Source of the DNA: Vreelandella maris
Lineage (GTDB): Bacteria; Pseudomonadota; Gammaproteobacteria; Pseudomonadales; Halomonadaceae
Direction of reading: 5' to 3'
NCBI RefSeq assembly: GCF_013371085.1
Contig: NZ_JABWCV010000030.1
Span: 1 to 39,127, forward strand
Length of the DNA stretch: 39,127 bases
Program-made: the position numbers and the translations under genes
Notes under the pieces: model-generated
Told to the model about the DNA's origin: nothing
The model's input: only the letters and a program-made list of their open reading frames with translations
Database searches by the model: none
In this document: in pieces, positions 1 to 7,812 of the stretch
Layout: every line of letters begins with the position of its first letter
How positions within the stretch are numbered: position 1 is the stretch's first letter

Positions 1-98
1 CGTCAGCGGGTAGCAAGCTACCCCTGTTACCGCTCGACTTGCATGTGTTAGGCCTGCCGCCAGCGTTCAATCTGAGCCATGATCAAACTCTTCAGTTT
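1..98 (-). rRNA. rrs: 16S ribosomal RNA, 5' end (partial)
   Basis: Read on the minus strand, the sequence begins AAACTGAAGAGTTTGATC and continues with the universal 27F-primer region (TGGCTCAGATTGAACGC) and the ACACATGCAAGTCGAGCGG segment that precedes variable region V1. The mature 5' end is placed at 98 by comparison with the known start of bacterial 16S rRNA. The gene runs off the left edge, so only about 98 nt are present. The V1 sequence with the GGTAGCTTGCTACC hairpin is typical of Halomonas-type gammaproteobacteria. Confidence 0.97.
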
Positions 99-290
99 AC
101 AATCATTGTGATCCTTACTCGTTTACCTCAGGACTAGCCGAAGGCAACAAAAGCGGATCAAACTTGGCTCAAGGTTCAAACGAATTCATTCAAAACAGGT
201 TTCGAAAAACCTTATTGCTTGAGTCGCTTGCCTTGATATTTGGTGATTTGTCACCAACATCAGCAAGCGCCCACATGAATTACCTGATCA

Positions 291-304
291 AATTGTTAAA
301 GAGC
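291..304 (-). promoter_or_regulatory. boxA antitermination site of the rrn leader
   Basis: The minus strand reads GCTCTTTAACAATT, a match to the rRNA boxA (TGCTCTTTAACA) bound by NusB/NusE so that transcription through the untranslated rRNA operon resists Rho. It lies about 190 nt upstream of the 16S 5' end and about 55 nt downstream of the inferred start site from the proximal promoter, the usual position. It is followed on the minus strand by TGATCAGGTAATTC, also typical of rRNA leaders. Confidence 0.85.
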
Positions 305-363
305 TGTTTCGCTGTGTTTGACTGGCGAGCCGTTGACTTGGCTTGCCTCAGCGAGGAAGGCGT

Positions 364-391
364 ATTCTACGCATTTCCTGGTGGTTGTCAA
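364..391 (-). promoter_or_regulatory. rrn proximal promoter (P2-like)
   Basis: The minus strand carries TTGACA (386-391), a 16-bp spacer and TAGAAT (364-369), a near-consensus sigma-70 promoter. It is followed by ACGCC, a GC-rich discriminator of the kind that makes rRNA promoters sensitive to ppGpp and initiating NTP. Transcription would start near 357, giving a leader of about 260 nt containing boxA before the 16S gene. Confidence 0.8.
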
Positions 392-508
392 CCGCTGTGT
401 TTAGCGGGCGAAGCGAGCGATGAAACTTGCGCTAACTTCCTGACAAACCAAGGCTTTTACACCTTATTCACCGCTGGTAACGCTTGGCGTCCCCGGCAGC
501 GGATGCGT

Positions 509-537
509 ACTTTACGGTTTTGCTGCCGGGTTGGCAA
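509..537 (-). promoter_or_regulatory. rrn distal promoter (P1-like)
   Basis: The minus strand carries TTGCCA (532-537), a 17-bp spacer and TAAAGT (509-514), followed by ACGC. This makes it a second rRNA promoter about 145 bp upstream of the first. It lies just downstream of the pssA stop codon, so pssA has almost no 3' untranslated space of its own. A perfect 9-bp inverted repeat (492-500 with 522-530) brackets the -10 element and part of the spacer. Confidence 0.65.
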
Positions 538-567
538 GAGGTTTATTAAAATGAGTAGGGAAAAGTT

Positions 568-1467
568 TCAGTTCTTCGGTTTTGCTTTGCGCATTACGGC
601 TAACACAGGCCCGGAAGCTACATAAGTACCAAACAGTAATAGCAGCATTACTGAAGGTTCAACCGAGATCATCACAAACGCCAACACAATGGCTAACAGC
701 ACAACAAAAGGCACCGGCTTTTTAAAATCGAGGTCCTTAAAGCTGTAGTAACGGATGTTACTCACCATCAATACGCCTGCTGCTGCCACCACTACCAACA
801 TCAACAGTTTGAAACCAAAGGCATCAGCGTCAAAGCTATGGAAAGTCCATACACTCGCGGCTACCAGCGCTGCGGCAGAGGGGCTCGGCAAGCCGATAAA
901 CCATTTTTTATCCACGCTGCCAATCTGCACATTGAAGCGCGCTAGGCGAAGCGCGGCACAGGCAACATAAAGAAAGGCGACTACCCAGCCGGTTTTACCG
1001 ATGTCCTGCAGAATCCAGGTAAAAGCGACTAATGCAGGCGCCATCCCAAACGAGATCATATCCGCCAAGCTGTCGTATTCGGCCCCAAACTCACTTTGCG
1101 TATTGGTCATTCGCGCAACACGGCCATCCAAGCCATCCAATACCATTGCAATAAAGATCGCCACGGCAGCTGAGGTAAACTCACCATTAATGCCAGCGAC
1201 AACCGCAAAGAAGCCAGCGAAAAGCGCTGAAGTGGTAAATAAATTAGGAAGTAAATAGATACCACGACGGCGAATCTTTTTGCCGTCTTCAACAGTCTCT
1301 TCAACCACTTCGGTTTCACGTAAGAAGGCAGCCGCCAAATCCTCGTTGCCAACTACTTCTGATTGATCAGCACTGTCTTGCTGTTCAGCCTCATCAGGCT
1401 GGCCTGGATTTGACTGATCAGAGTTTGAGTGCTCTTGATCGCGAGCGTCCTGTGTCATAGGTTTCAT
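568..1467 (-). CDS. pssA: CDP-diacylglycerol--serine O-phosphatidyltransferase
   Basis: This integral membrane enzyme makes phosphatidylserine from CDP-diacylglycerol and L-serine, the precursor of phosphatidylethanolamine. The CDP-alcohol phosphatidyltransferase signature is intact: LDGLDGRVAR, then EFGAEYDSLADMISFG, giving the D-G-x2-A-R-x8-G-x3-D-x3-D pattern. Several hydrophobic membrane segments follow. The protein is 299 aa with a hydrophilic, acidic, Q/D/E-rich N-terminal extension of about 70 residues ahead of the first membrane segment, longer than the catalytic core needs. A second in-frame ATG lies three codons downstream (1458) and has the better-spaced purine stretch, so the first few residues are uncertain. 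It sits between ilvN and the rrn promoters. Pseudomonas has ilvI-ilvH-ilvC-pssA, but no ilvC is present here. Its function is not in doubt. Confidence 0.95.
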   Translation of the reverse strand: MKPMTQDARDQEHSNSDQSNPGQPDEAEQQDSADQSEVVGNEDLAAAFLRETEVVEETVEDGKKIRRRGIYLLPNLFTTSALFAGFFAVVAGINGEFTSAAVAIFIAMVLDGLDGRVARMTNTQSEFGAEYDSLADMISFGMAPALVAFTWILQDIGKTGWVVAFLYVACAALRLARFNVQIGSVDKKWFIGLPSPSAAALVAASVWTFHSFDADAFGFKLLMLVVVAAAGVLMVSNIRYYSFKDLDFKKPVPFVVLLAIVLAFVMISVEPSVMLLLLFGTYVASGPVLAVMRKAKPKN

Positions 1468-1505
1468 CCATTAAAAGTGAAGTCACGGGAACCGTAGTCG
1501 CTTTC

Positions 1506-1529
1506 ATTCTACACGGTGAGTGCCACTCA
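1506..1529 (-). promoter_or_regulatory. Candidate pssA promoter -10 with adjacent palindrome
   Basis: Minus-strand TAGAAT at 1506-1511 is a good -10 element 38 bp upstream of the pssA start. Immediately upstream lies a perfect 13-bp palindrome, TGAGTG-G-CACTCA (1517-1529), where a repressor or activator would contact the spacer. The -35 hexamer is poor. That would fit either an activator-dependent promoter or chance, so the call is tentative. Confidence 0.35.
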
Positions 1530-1587
1530 GCCAGCCAATTGCTGCATTGTGGGGGCTGGCGTCAACAAGCATTAACAGGCTAATAAC

Positions 1588-1621
1588 TAAAAAGCGCCGC
1601 TCTGGGAAAGGAGCGACGCTT
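1588..1621 (-). terminator. Rho-independent terminator downstream of ilvN
   Basis: On the minus strand, AAGCGTCGCTC pairs with GAGCGGCGCTT (one G-U pair, 11-bp stem, 8-nt loop), followed by TTTAGTT. It lies 60-90 bp after the ilvN stop and before the pssA promoter region, separating the ilvIN transcript from pssA. Confidence 0.8.
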
Positions 1622-1680
1622 ATGCTTACGTTTAAGTCTTGTTTTTAAGGGCTAGCTGTAAAGACTGCGTACTTTCGGGC

Positions 1681-2172
1681 TTAGAGCGACAAAACCTTAT
1701 CACCCCGGGCAATACCCGAAACCCCAGTACGGGCAACTTCAAGAATACCCACCGGCGCCATGGCCTGAAGGAAAGCATCTAGCTTGCCCGCATCGCCGGT
1801 GATCTGCACCGTGTACAGGCTTGGCGTCACATCGACGATCTGCGCACGGAAGATATCCACCGTACGTTTCACTTCATCACGCGCCGCACCAAGCGCCTTC
1901 ACCTTCACCAACATCAATTCGCGTTCGATATGGTTACCTTCGGTGAGATCCACCAGCTTCACCACATCAATCAGCTTATTAAGATGCTTGGTGATCTGTT
2001 CTATCACCCGGTCATCGCCCACGGTAGTCACCGTTAAGCGCGACAGCGATGGGTCTTCCGTTGGGGCAACATTCAGCGTTTCGATGTTGAAGTTACGCTG
2101 GGAAAACAACCCGACTACACGTGACAGCGCACCCGGTTCGTTTTCTAACAGAATCGAGATGATATGACGCAT
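1681..2172 (-). CDS. ilvN: Acetolactate synthase small (regulatory) subunit
   Basis: This is the regulatory subunit of acetohydroxyacid synthase, which binds valine to give feedback inhibition of the first common step in valine, leucine and isoleucine synthesis. It is 163 aa, the length of the IlvH family. The N-terminal ACT domain (MRHIISILLENEPGALSRV, then FSQRNFNIETLNV) occupies about residues 1-75, followed by the second ACT-like ALS_ss_C domain. The start ATG overlaps the ilvI stop by one base (TGATG), so the two subunits are translationally coupled and made in matched amounts. The family is called ilvH or ilvN depending on the organism. A hairpin terminator follows at 1588-1621. Confidence 0.96.
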   Translation of the reverse strand: MRHIISILLENEPGALSRVVGLFSQRNFNIETLNVAPTEDPSLSRLTVTTVGDDRVIEQITKHLNKLIDVVKLVDLTEGNHIERELMLVKVKALGAARDEVKRTVDIFRAQIVDVTPSLYTVQITGDAGKLDAFLQAMAPVGILEVARTGVSGIARGDKVLSL

Positions 2173-3896
2173 CAGGTACGCTCCGTTTTAGACAGCAGCA
2201 TGTCGCGCATGGCACCTAGCGGTACCTGCATCGGATAGACGTGCTCAAAGGGGTCGACCTTCACGTCAAGAAACACCAGCTCATGCTTATCAGCAAACGC
2301 ACGCTCTAGCGCTGGCTCAAGCTCGTCAAGCGTATTGACGGTAATCGCGGTGAACCCATATGCCTCAATCAACATATGAAAGTCGGGCAGCGACTCCATA
2401 TAAGAATGTGCATGACGTGACTTATAGTTCAAATCCTGCCACTGACGCACCATGCCCAGCGATGCATTGTTAAGATTAACGATCTTAACGCCCACCCCGT
2501 ACTGCTTACAGGTAGAGAGCTCTTGCATCATCATCTGGAAGCTGCCTTCACCGGTGACGCACACCACATCATCATCCGGGTAGTTCTGTTTAATACCCAT
2601 CGCAGCAGGGAAGCCAAAGCCCATGGTGCCCAAACCACCGGAGGTAATCAGCCGGTTGGGTTTGTCGAACTTGTAGTACTGAGCAGCGAACATCTGGTGC
2701 TGACCAACATCAGTCGTCACATAAGCTTCACCCCGCGTAACACGGCAGAGTGCTTCGATGACTTCCTGTGGCTTCAGCGCTTCGCCGGGCTTGGACGGCT
2801 CATAAAGCTTGCCTTCACGGTCGGCGCGCCAGCCGTCAATCTTCTCCCACCACTCCGTCAGTGCTTCAGGATGCGCAACGTTATGCCCCTGCACCAAGCT
2901 GATCATCTCATTGATAACGCTGGAAGCCGGGCCAACGATGGGCACATCGGCACGTACCGTTTTAGAGATCGAGCTTGGATCGACATCAACGTGAATGATT
3001 TTAGCTGTCGGGCAGAACTTCGACGTGTTATTGGTGACCCGGTCGTCAAAGCGCGCCCCAATGGCAATAATCAGGTCGGCGTGGTGCATGGCCATATTCG
3101 ACTCATAAGAGCCGTGCATACCCAACCAGCCCAAACACTGTCGATCACTTTGCGGATACGCGCCGATGCCCATCAACGTAGTGGTAATCGGATATCCCAA
3201 CTGTTTAACCAAGTCAGTCAAGCCTTCGCTGGCTTTGCCCGTCACCACGCCGCCGCCGGTATAAAACACTGGGCGCTTGGCCTTCAGCATCATTTCGACG
3301 GCTTTCTTGATCTGACCGGTGTGGCCACGCGTTACCGGGTTATACGAACGCAGTTTGACCTTTTTCGGATAAACGTATTCGTAGCGCTCAGTGGGAGCAG
3401 TCATGTCTTTTGGGATATCGACCACCACCGGGCCGGGGCGACCGGTCGACGCCAGGTAGAACGCCTTTTTCAACACTTCCGGGATTTCAGACGGGTGACG
3501 GATTGAGAAGCTATGCTTCACGATCGGGCGTGTCACACCGACGATATCGGTTTCCTGGAAGGCATCTTCACCAATTAGGTGGCTGGCCACCTGGCCACAC
3601 AGCACTACCATGGGAATGGAATCCATGTAGGCGGTGGCAATACCGGTAACGGCATTCGTTGCACCGGGGCCTGAAGTGACGAGCACGCAGCCCGCTTTGC
3701 CCGAGGCGCGAGCATAGCCATCGGCAGCGTGAGTAGCCGCTTGTTCGTGACGCACCAAAATGTGCTTCACCTTGTCCTGGCGGAAGAGTGCATCATAAAT
3801 ATGCAGCGCTGCACCGCCGGGGTAACCATAAATGTATTCGATGCCCTCATCTTGCAAGAAGCGGGCGATCATATCTGCGCCGGAAAGCAGTTCCAC
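2172..3896 (-). CDS. ilvI: Acetolactate synthase large (catalytic) subunit
   Basis: This is the ThDP-, Mg- and FAD-dependent catalytic subunit that condenses pyruvate with pyruvate or 2-oxobutyrate, first step of branched-chain amino acid synthesis. The catalytic glutamate lies in VRHEQAATHAADGYAR near the N-terminus. The ThDP/Mg motif GEGSFQMMMQE...NN is in the C-terminal third. I chose the GTG start at 3896 because an AGGGGAG Shine-Dalgarno (3904-3910) sits 7 nt upstream and the protein then begins VELLSGADMIARFL and is 574 aa, the length of E. coli IlvI. A longer reading frame to 3938 has no ribosome site and crosses the last leader hairpin. It is cotranscribed with ilvN behind a highly structured leader. 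Confidence 0.95.
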   Translation of the reverse strand: MELLSGADMIARFLQDEGIEYIYGYPGGAALHIYDALFRQDKVKHILVRHEQAATHAADGYARASGKAGCVLVTSGPGATNAVTGIATAYMDSIPMVVLCGQVASHLIGEDAFQETDIVGVTRPIVKHSFSIRHPSEIPEVLKKAFYLASTGRPGPVVVDIPKDMTAPTERYEYVYPKKVKLRSYNPVTRGHTGQIKKAVEMMLKAKRPVFYTGGGVVTGKASEGLTDLVKQLGYPITTTLMGIGAYPQSDRQCLGWLGMHGSYESNMAMHHADLIIAIGARFDDRVTNNTSKFCPTAKIIHVDVDPSSISKTVRADVPIVGPASSVINEMISLVQGHNVAHPEALTEWWEKIDGWRADREGKLYEPSKPGEALKPQEVIEALCRVTRGEAYVTTDVGQHQMFAAQYYKFDKPNRLITSGGLGTMGFGFPAAMGIKQNYPDDDVVCVTGEGSFQMMMQELSTCKQYGVGVKIVNLNNASLGMVRQWQDLNYKSRHAHSYMESLPDFHMLIEAYGFTAITVNTLDELEPALERAFADKHELVFLDVKVDPFEHVYPMQVPLGAMRDMLLSKTERT

Positions 3897-4216
3897 TGTA
3901 TTTCTCCCCTGGAGGTCTCGAGTGCGATCCGTACCCACACGGGCACGGTGTCGAGTGCGGCGGTATGCCGCTGCCGGCCCTTGCCGGCACCTGATGCCAA
4001 ACCCTGGCAGTAGGCCCGGTTAGGGCCTGCACTCTTATCACGGCAGTTCGCCGTGTCGGGGCGTTGGCCAGGTTGAGCGGTTAGCCCAAGCCCGGAAGTC
4101 CTTCGGCGGGTAGAGGCCTTCGCCTACCCTTCGCGCGGGGATTAGGGGTTGCCCGTTGAGTCCGCGCCCGCAAATCAGGAACCGACAAGATTCCATTAGC
4201 GCCCTCAGCCTGTCAA
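3897..4216 (-). promoter_or_regulatory. Structured ilvI leader with five or more perfect hairpins
   Basis: The 435 bp between clpB and ilvI hold no convincing gene. On the minus strand a TTGACA -35 box (4211-4216) has only a weak -10 near 4190. The sequence then forms consecutive perfect hairpins: 4039-4055 (6 bp, 5-nt loop), 4012-4028 (6 bp), 3972-3989 (7 bp, 4-nt loop), 3960-3971 (4 bp) and 3929-3948 (8 bp with one G-U, 4-nt loop), plus a 6-bp stem at 4108-4129. The last hairpin is flanked by a 9-bp direct repeat (3918-3926 and 3951-3959) and ends just upstream of the Shine-Dalgarno. There is no U-tract, and no peptide with a run of Leu/Ile/Val codons was seen. This argues against classical peptide attenuation and for a cis-regulatory RNA acting on translation or protein binding. 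Confidence 0.6.
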
Positions 4217-4257
4217 CCTCCGATCGGGCCAAACGCAACAAAGGTCGCAAGAAGCCA

Positions 4258-4295
4258 TTAAAAAAGCCCCGCCAGCAACGCTAGCAGGGCTTTTT
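4258..4295 (-). terminator. Rho-independent terminator downstream of clpB
   Basis: On the minus strand AGCCCTGCTAGC pairs with GCTGGCGGGGCT across a GTT loop (12-bp stem with G-U pairs), followed by TTTTTT. The plus strand also has an A-tract and T-tract flanking the stem, so it can act in both directions. It isolates clpB from the ilvI leader. Confidence 0.9.
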
Positions 4296-4331
4296 CCCTA
4301 TTCAATTGCGCAAAAAAGGCGTTGCCAATGA

Positions 4332-6911
4332 TTAGCTAAACACCAACTTGCCCTCTTCGGCAGTGATATGAATGGTATCGCCGGGAGTAAACTTGCCCCC
4401 CAGCAGGTCTTGCGCCAGCGGGTTTTCTATACGGCTTTGAATCGCCCGCTTGAGTGGCCGCGCCCCATACACAGGGTCAAAACCGACTACCGCCAATTGC
4501 GCCATGGCTTCAGGACTGACCTCCAGCTTCAGGTCGTGCTCAGCAAGGCGTAACTTCAAACGCTCTAACTGAATACCGGCAATCGCCTGGATCTGCTCTT
4601 GTCCCAGTGCGTGGAAAACCACCACTTCATCGATACGGTTGATGAGTTCAGGCCGGAAGTGGTTACCCACCACCTCCATGACCATGTTTTTCATTACTTC
4701 ATAGTCGCTATCATCTCCCCCCATGCGCTGGATAATATCCGAGCCCATGTTGGAGGTCATCACGATCACGGTATTGCGGAAGTCCACCGTGCGACCCTGC
4801 CCATCGGTCAAGCGGCCATCCTCCAGCACCTGTAGAAGGATATTGAAGACATCCGGGTGCGCTTTCTCCACCTCATCCAACAGCAGCACCGAGTATGGCT
4901 TGCGCCGAACAGCTTCGGTTAAGTAGCCACCCTCTTCATAGCCGACGTAGCCAGGAGGGGCACCGATCAAACGAGCCACGGAGTGCTTCTCCATAAACTC
5001 CGACATATCGATACGCACCATCGCCTCTTCGGTATCGAACAGGAAGTTGGCCAGCGACTTACATAGCTCGGTTTTACCTACGCCGGTAGGGCCGAGGAAT
5101 AGGAATGACCCATTGGGGCGATTGGGATCTGAAAGCCCTGCCCGAGAGCGGCGCACTGCGTTCGCCACCGCCTCAACGGCTTCATCCTGCCCGATGACCC
5201 GCTCGTGCAGCGCCTCTTCCATGCGCAATAGTTTATCGCGCTCGCCTTCAAGCATTTTGGAAACCGGGATGCCCGTCCAGCGGGAAACCACTTCAGCGAT
5301 CTCCTCTTCGGTCACGTTGGAGCGCAGCAATTGGTGGCTTGAGGTATCCGCTTCGCCTTCGCCACTTTCGGCAATTTTCTTTTCGAGTGCTGGAATCTTG
5401 CCGTACTGAATTTCCGACATCCGTCCCAGGTCACCCTGACGACGCGCCTGTTCTAGATCTAGGCGAGCCTGCTCAAGGTCGGCTTTAAACTGGGCCGCCC
5501 CTTGAATACTGGCTTTTTCCGCTTTCCAAATTTCATCAAGATCAGCGTATTCGCGTTCTAGCTCGTGAATTTGGGTACTCAGTGCTTCCAAGCGTTTTTT
5601 GCTCGCCTCATCGGTCTCCTTCTTGAGCGCTTCTCGCTCCATCTTGAGCTGTATCAGACGCCGATCAAGGCGATCCATCTCTTCGGGCTTGGAGTCCAGT
5701 TCCATACGAATCCGCGAGGCGGCTTCATCAATCAAGTCTATGGCTTTGTCTGGCAACTGCCGGTCTGAGATATAGCGCGTTGAGAGCTTGGCCGCCGCAA
5801 TAATCGCCGAGTCGGTGATATCCACACCATGGTGTACTTCATAGCGCTCTTTCAGGCCGCGCAGAATCGCCACGGTGTCCTCTTCGGAAGGCTCATCCAC
5901 CAACACCTTCTGGAAGCGGCGCTCTAGCGCGGCGTCTTTCTCGATATACTTGCGATACTCATCAAGCGTGGTCGCACCGACGCAGTGCAGCTCACCGCGA
6001 GCCAGGGCAGGTTTGAGCATATTGCCTGCATCCATGGCGCCTTCGGCTTTGCCTGCGCCGACCATGGTGTGCAGCTCGTCAATAAACAGAATTACCCGCC
6101 CCTCTTCCTGGGAAAGCTCTTTGAGCACGGCTTTTAGGCGCTCTTCAAACTCACCACGGAACTTCGCGCCGGCGAGCAGCGAGCCCATATCCAGCGAGAG
6201 TACGCGCTTATCTTTTAACCCTTCAGGCACTTCACCGTTAACGATACGCTGGGCCAATCCTTCGACAATGGCGGTTTTACCCACGCCCGGCTCGCCGATT
6301 AATACGGGGTTGTTTTTAGTACGCCGCTGCAGTACTTGAATCGTACGGCGAATTTCATCGTCGCGACCAATCACCGGATCCAGTTTGCCGTCCAGCGCAC
6401 GCTGGGTAAGATCCATGGTGTATTTGTTCAACGCTTCACGCTGATCTTCGGCGTTAGCATCGTCCACTGTGGCGCCGCCGCGCAGGCTATTGATAGCCGC
6501 TTCGAGGGATTTTCGATTAATACCTGCGTCTTTCAGCAGCTTGGTGAGGGCCGAGTTCATCTCAAGCGCTGCCAGCAGCACTAGCTCACTGGCAATAAAC
6601 TGATCGCCGCGCTTTTGCGCTTCACGGTCAGTTAAGTTGAACAGCTTGATAAAGTCCCGCGATGGCTGCACTTCACCATCGAACTGGCCTACCTTGGGTA
6701 AATTATCCAGTTGCTGCATCAACCCATCGCGCAGACGCGAGGGACTCCCCTCGGCTTTTTCAATCAGGGCTTTAATACCGGTGTCTTTGGTATCGAGCAG
6801 AGCCAGCAGCAAATGAGCGGGATCTAGCTGATTATGGCCGCGACCAACGGCCAGTGACTGCGCCTCGGCAATCGCGCTTTGGAGCTTGGCGGTAAATTTA
6901 TCAAAACGCAT
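4332..6911 (-). CDS. clpB: ATP-dependent disaggregase ClpB
   Basis: This is a hexameric AAA+ chaperone that works with DnaK to pull polypeptides out of aggregates after heat stress. It is 859 aa, the usual full length. The order is an N-terminal Clp repeat domain (about 1-145), AAA module 1 with Walker [10 protein letters not shown] (about residue 206) and Walker [11 protein letters not shown], a long coiled-coil middle domain (about 410-530), and AAA module 2 with Walker [10 protein letters not shown] (about 605) and Walker [12 protein letters not shown]. The sensor-2/C-terminal domain ends with [11 protein letters not shown]. An AGGAGG Shine-Dalgarno lies 5 nt before the ATG. A sigma-32-type promoter at 7005-7033 and a strong terminator at 4258-4295 make it a monocistronic heat-shock gene. 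It is followed upstream by pgeF-rluD, the same neighbours as in Pseudomonas. Confidence 0.98.
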   Translation of the reverse strand: MRFDKFTAKLQSAIAEAQSLAVGRGHNQLDPAHLLLALLDTKDTGIKALIEKAEGSPSRLRDGLMQQLDNLPKVGQFDGEVQPSRDFIKLFNLTDREAQKRGDQFIASELVLLAALEMNSALTKLLKDAGINRKSLEAAINSLRGGATVDDANAEDQREALNKYTMDLTQRALDGKLDPVIGRDDEIRRTIQVLQRRTKNNPVLIGEPGVGKTAIVEGLAQRIVNGEVPEGLKDKRVLSLDMGSLLAGAKFRGEFEERLKAVLKELSQEEGRVILFIDELHTMVGAGKAEGAMDAGNMLKPALARGELHCVGATTLDEYRKYIEKDAALERRFQKVLVDEPSEEDTVAILRGLKERYEVHHGVDITDSAIIAAAKLSTRYISDRQLPDKAIDLIDEAASRIRMELDSKPEEMDRLDRRLIQLKMEREALKKETDEASKKRLEALSTQIHELEREYADLDEIWKAEKASIQGAAQFKADLEQARLDLEQARRQGDLGRMSEIQYGKIPALEKKIAESGEGEADTSSHQLLRSNVTEEEIAEVVSRWTGIPVSKMLEGERDKLLRMEEALHERVIGQDEAVEAVANAVRRSRAGLSDPNRPNGSFLFLGPTGVGKTELCKSLANFLFDTEEAMVRIDMSEFMEKHSVARLIGAPPGYVGYEEGGYLTEAVRRKPYSVLLLDEVEKAHPDVFNILLQVLEDGRLTDGQGRTVDFRNTVIVMTSNMGSDIIQRMGGDDSDYEVMKNMVMEVVGNHFRPELINRIDEVVVFHALGQEQIQAIAGIQLERLKLRLAEHDLKLEVSPEAMAQLAVVGFDPVYGARPLKRAIQSRIENPLAQDLLGGKFTPGDTIHITAEEGKLVFS

Positions 6912-7004
6912 GAAATTCCTCCTGGGGGTGCCGTGCGTTTGGACGCACCGCGTAACCCGGCAACCTGTCGTTGAACGTGCTAAACCACGATTAGCTTGAC
7001 AAGT

Positions 7005-7033
7005 TAAATGGCGTCAGTTCCATGCTTTTCAAG
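7005..7033 (-). promoter_or_regulatory. Sigma-32 (RpoH) heat-shock promoter of clpB
   Basis: The minus strand reads CTTGAAA (7027-7033), 15 bp, then CCATTTA (7005-7011). This matches the RpoH consensus CTTGAAA-N(11-16)-CCCATnT in the -35 perfectly and in most of the -10. The start site would lie about 85-90 nt upstream of the clpB ATG. ClpB is a classical RpoH regulon member. Confidence 0.8.
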
Positions 7034-7056
7034 AGGTGTGTGAACAAACCACTGGT

Positions 7057-7812
7057 TTAATTGATCCAGATCACACTGGCCATGCGGCCGGTTTTACCGC
7101 CATCGCGACGGTAGGAGTAGAAACGCGACTCGCAGGCAGTGCAGAAGTGGCCACCGCTTATATTGTTCACGCCTAGCGCTTCCAAACGAAACCGCGCCAA
7201 CCGGTACAAGTCGGCCATGTAATGACCCAGCCGGTAGGGACTATGATCAAAAGCGTCGGCGATGTCAGGATGCACTGCCACAAAGGCACCATAGACCTCC
7301 GGGCCAACCTCAAACTGAGCGTTGGAAATTGCGGGGCCCAACCACACAAGAATGTCCTCGGGATCGGTATTCATTGCAGCAATCGTCGCCTCCAGCACGC
7401 CACCTGCCAAACCACGCCACCCCGCATGGGCAACGGCGACCTGGGTTCCAGCGCGATTGCACAGCATGACCGGCAGGCAGTCAGCTGTCAGCACCACACA
7501 GGCGTACTCATTAGACGTAGCAATGGCAGCATCCGCATCGGCGACGTTAGGTTCGAAAACCTGCTGAACGCGGGCACCGTGAGTCTGGTTAAGCCACAGT
7601 AGCGGCCGTTCATCCCCAATCTCTTTTTGCAACAGGCGGCGACACAGTGCGACATGGTCGGGGTTATCGCCGACATGAGCGGCTGTGTTGAAAGCGGCGA
7701 AATCCCCCTGACTAGGCCCCGATTCACGAGTGGTCACAAAGGCTCGCACATTGGCCGGCGCTGGCCAGTCAGGCATTAAAAGCGTCGGCCTTAAATTAAT
7801 GGCATCGCTCAT
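7057..7812 (-). CDS. pgeF: Peptidoglycan editing factor PgeF (YfiH, laccase-domain protein)
   Basis: Members of this family (YfiH, DUF152, 'polyphenol oxidase') hydrolyse miscorporated L-Ser from UDP-MurNAc-L-Ser in E. coli, preserving peptidoglycan composition. Purine nucleoside phosphorylase-like activity has been reported for relatives. The protein is 251 aa. The metal-ligand positions are present in order: NQTHGARV (His), LTADCLPVML (Cys) and VAVAHAGWRGLAGG (His). The ATG overlaps the rluD stop by 4 bp (ATGA), so the two are cotranscribed and coupled. This rluD-pgeF-clpB order is shared with Pseudomonas. Older annotations as laccase or polyphenol oxidase should be read with caution. Confidence 0.9.
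   Translation of the reverse strand: MSDAINLRPTLLMPDWPAPANVRAFVTTRESGPSQGDFAAFNTAAHVGDNPDHVALCRRLLQKEIGDERPLLWLNQTHGARVQQVFEPNVADADAAIATSNEYACVVLTADCLPVMLCNRAGTQVAVAHAGWRGLAGGVLEATIAAMNTDPEDILVWLGPAISNAQFEVGPEVYGAFVAVHPDIADAFDHSPYRLGHYMADLYRLARFRLEALGVNNISGGHFCTACESRFYSYRRDGGKTGRMASVIWIN

Noticed and set aside
164..625. 153-codon open frame on the plus strand
   Set aside because: It runs antisense through the rrn leader, boxA and both rRNA promoters. It has no ribosome site and no family resemblance.
2523..3506. 327-codon open frame on the plus strand
   Set aside because: It is entirely antisense to ilvI, whose frame has clear catalytic motifs. The translation is His/Arg-rich as expected for a shadow frame.
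4038..4250. 70-codon frame in the ilvI leader as a possible attenuator peptide
   Set aside because: It has no stacked Leu, Ile or Val codons, begins upstream of the -35 box, and its composition follows the hairpins. The RNA structure explains the region better.
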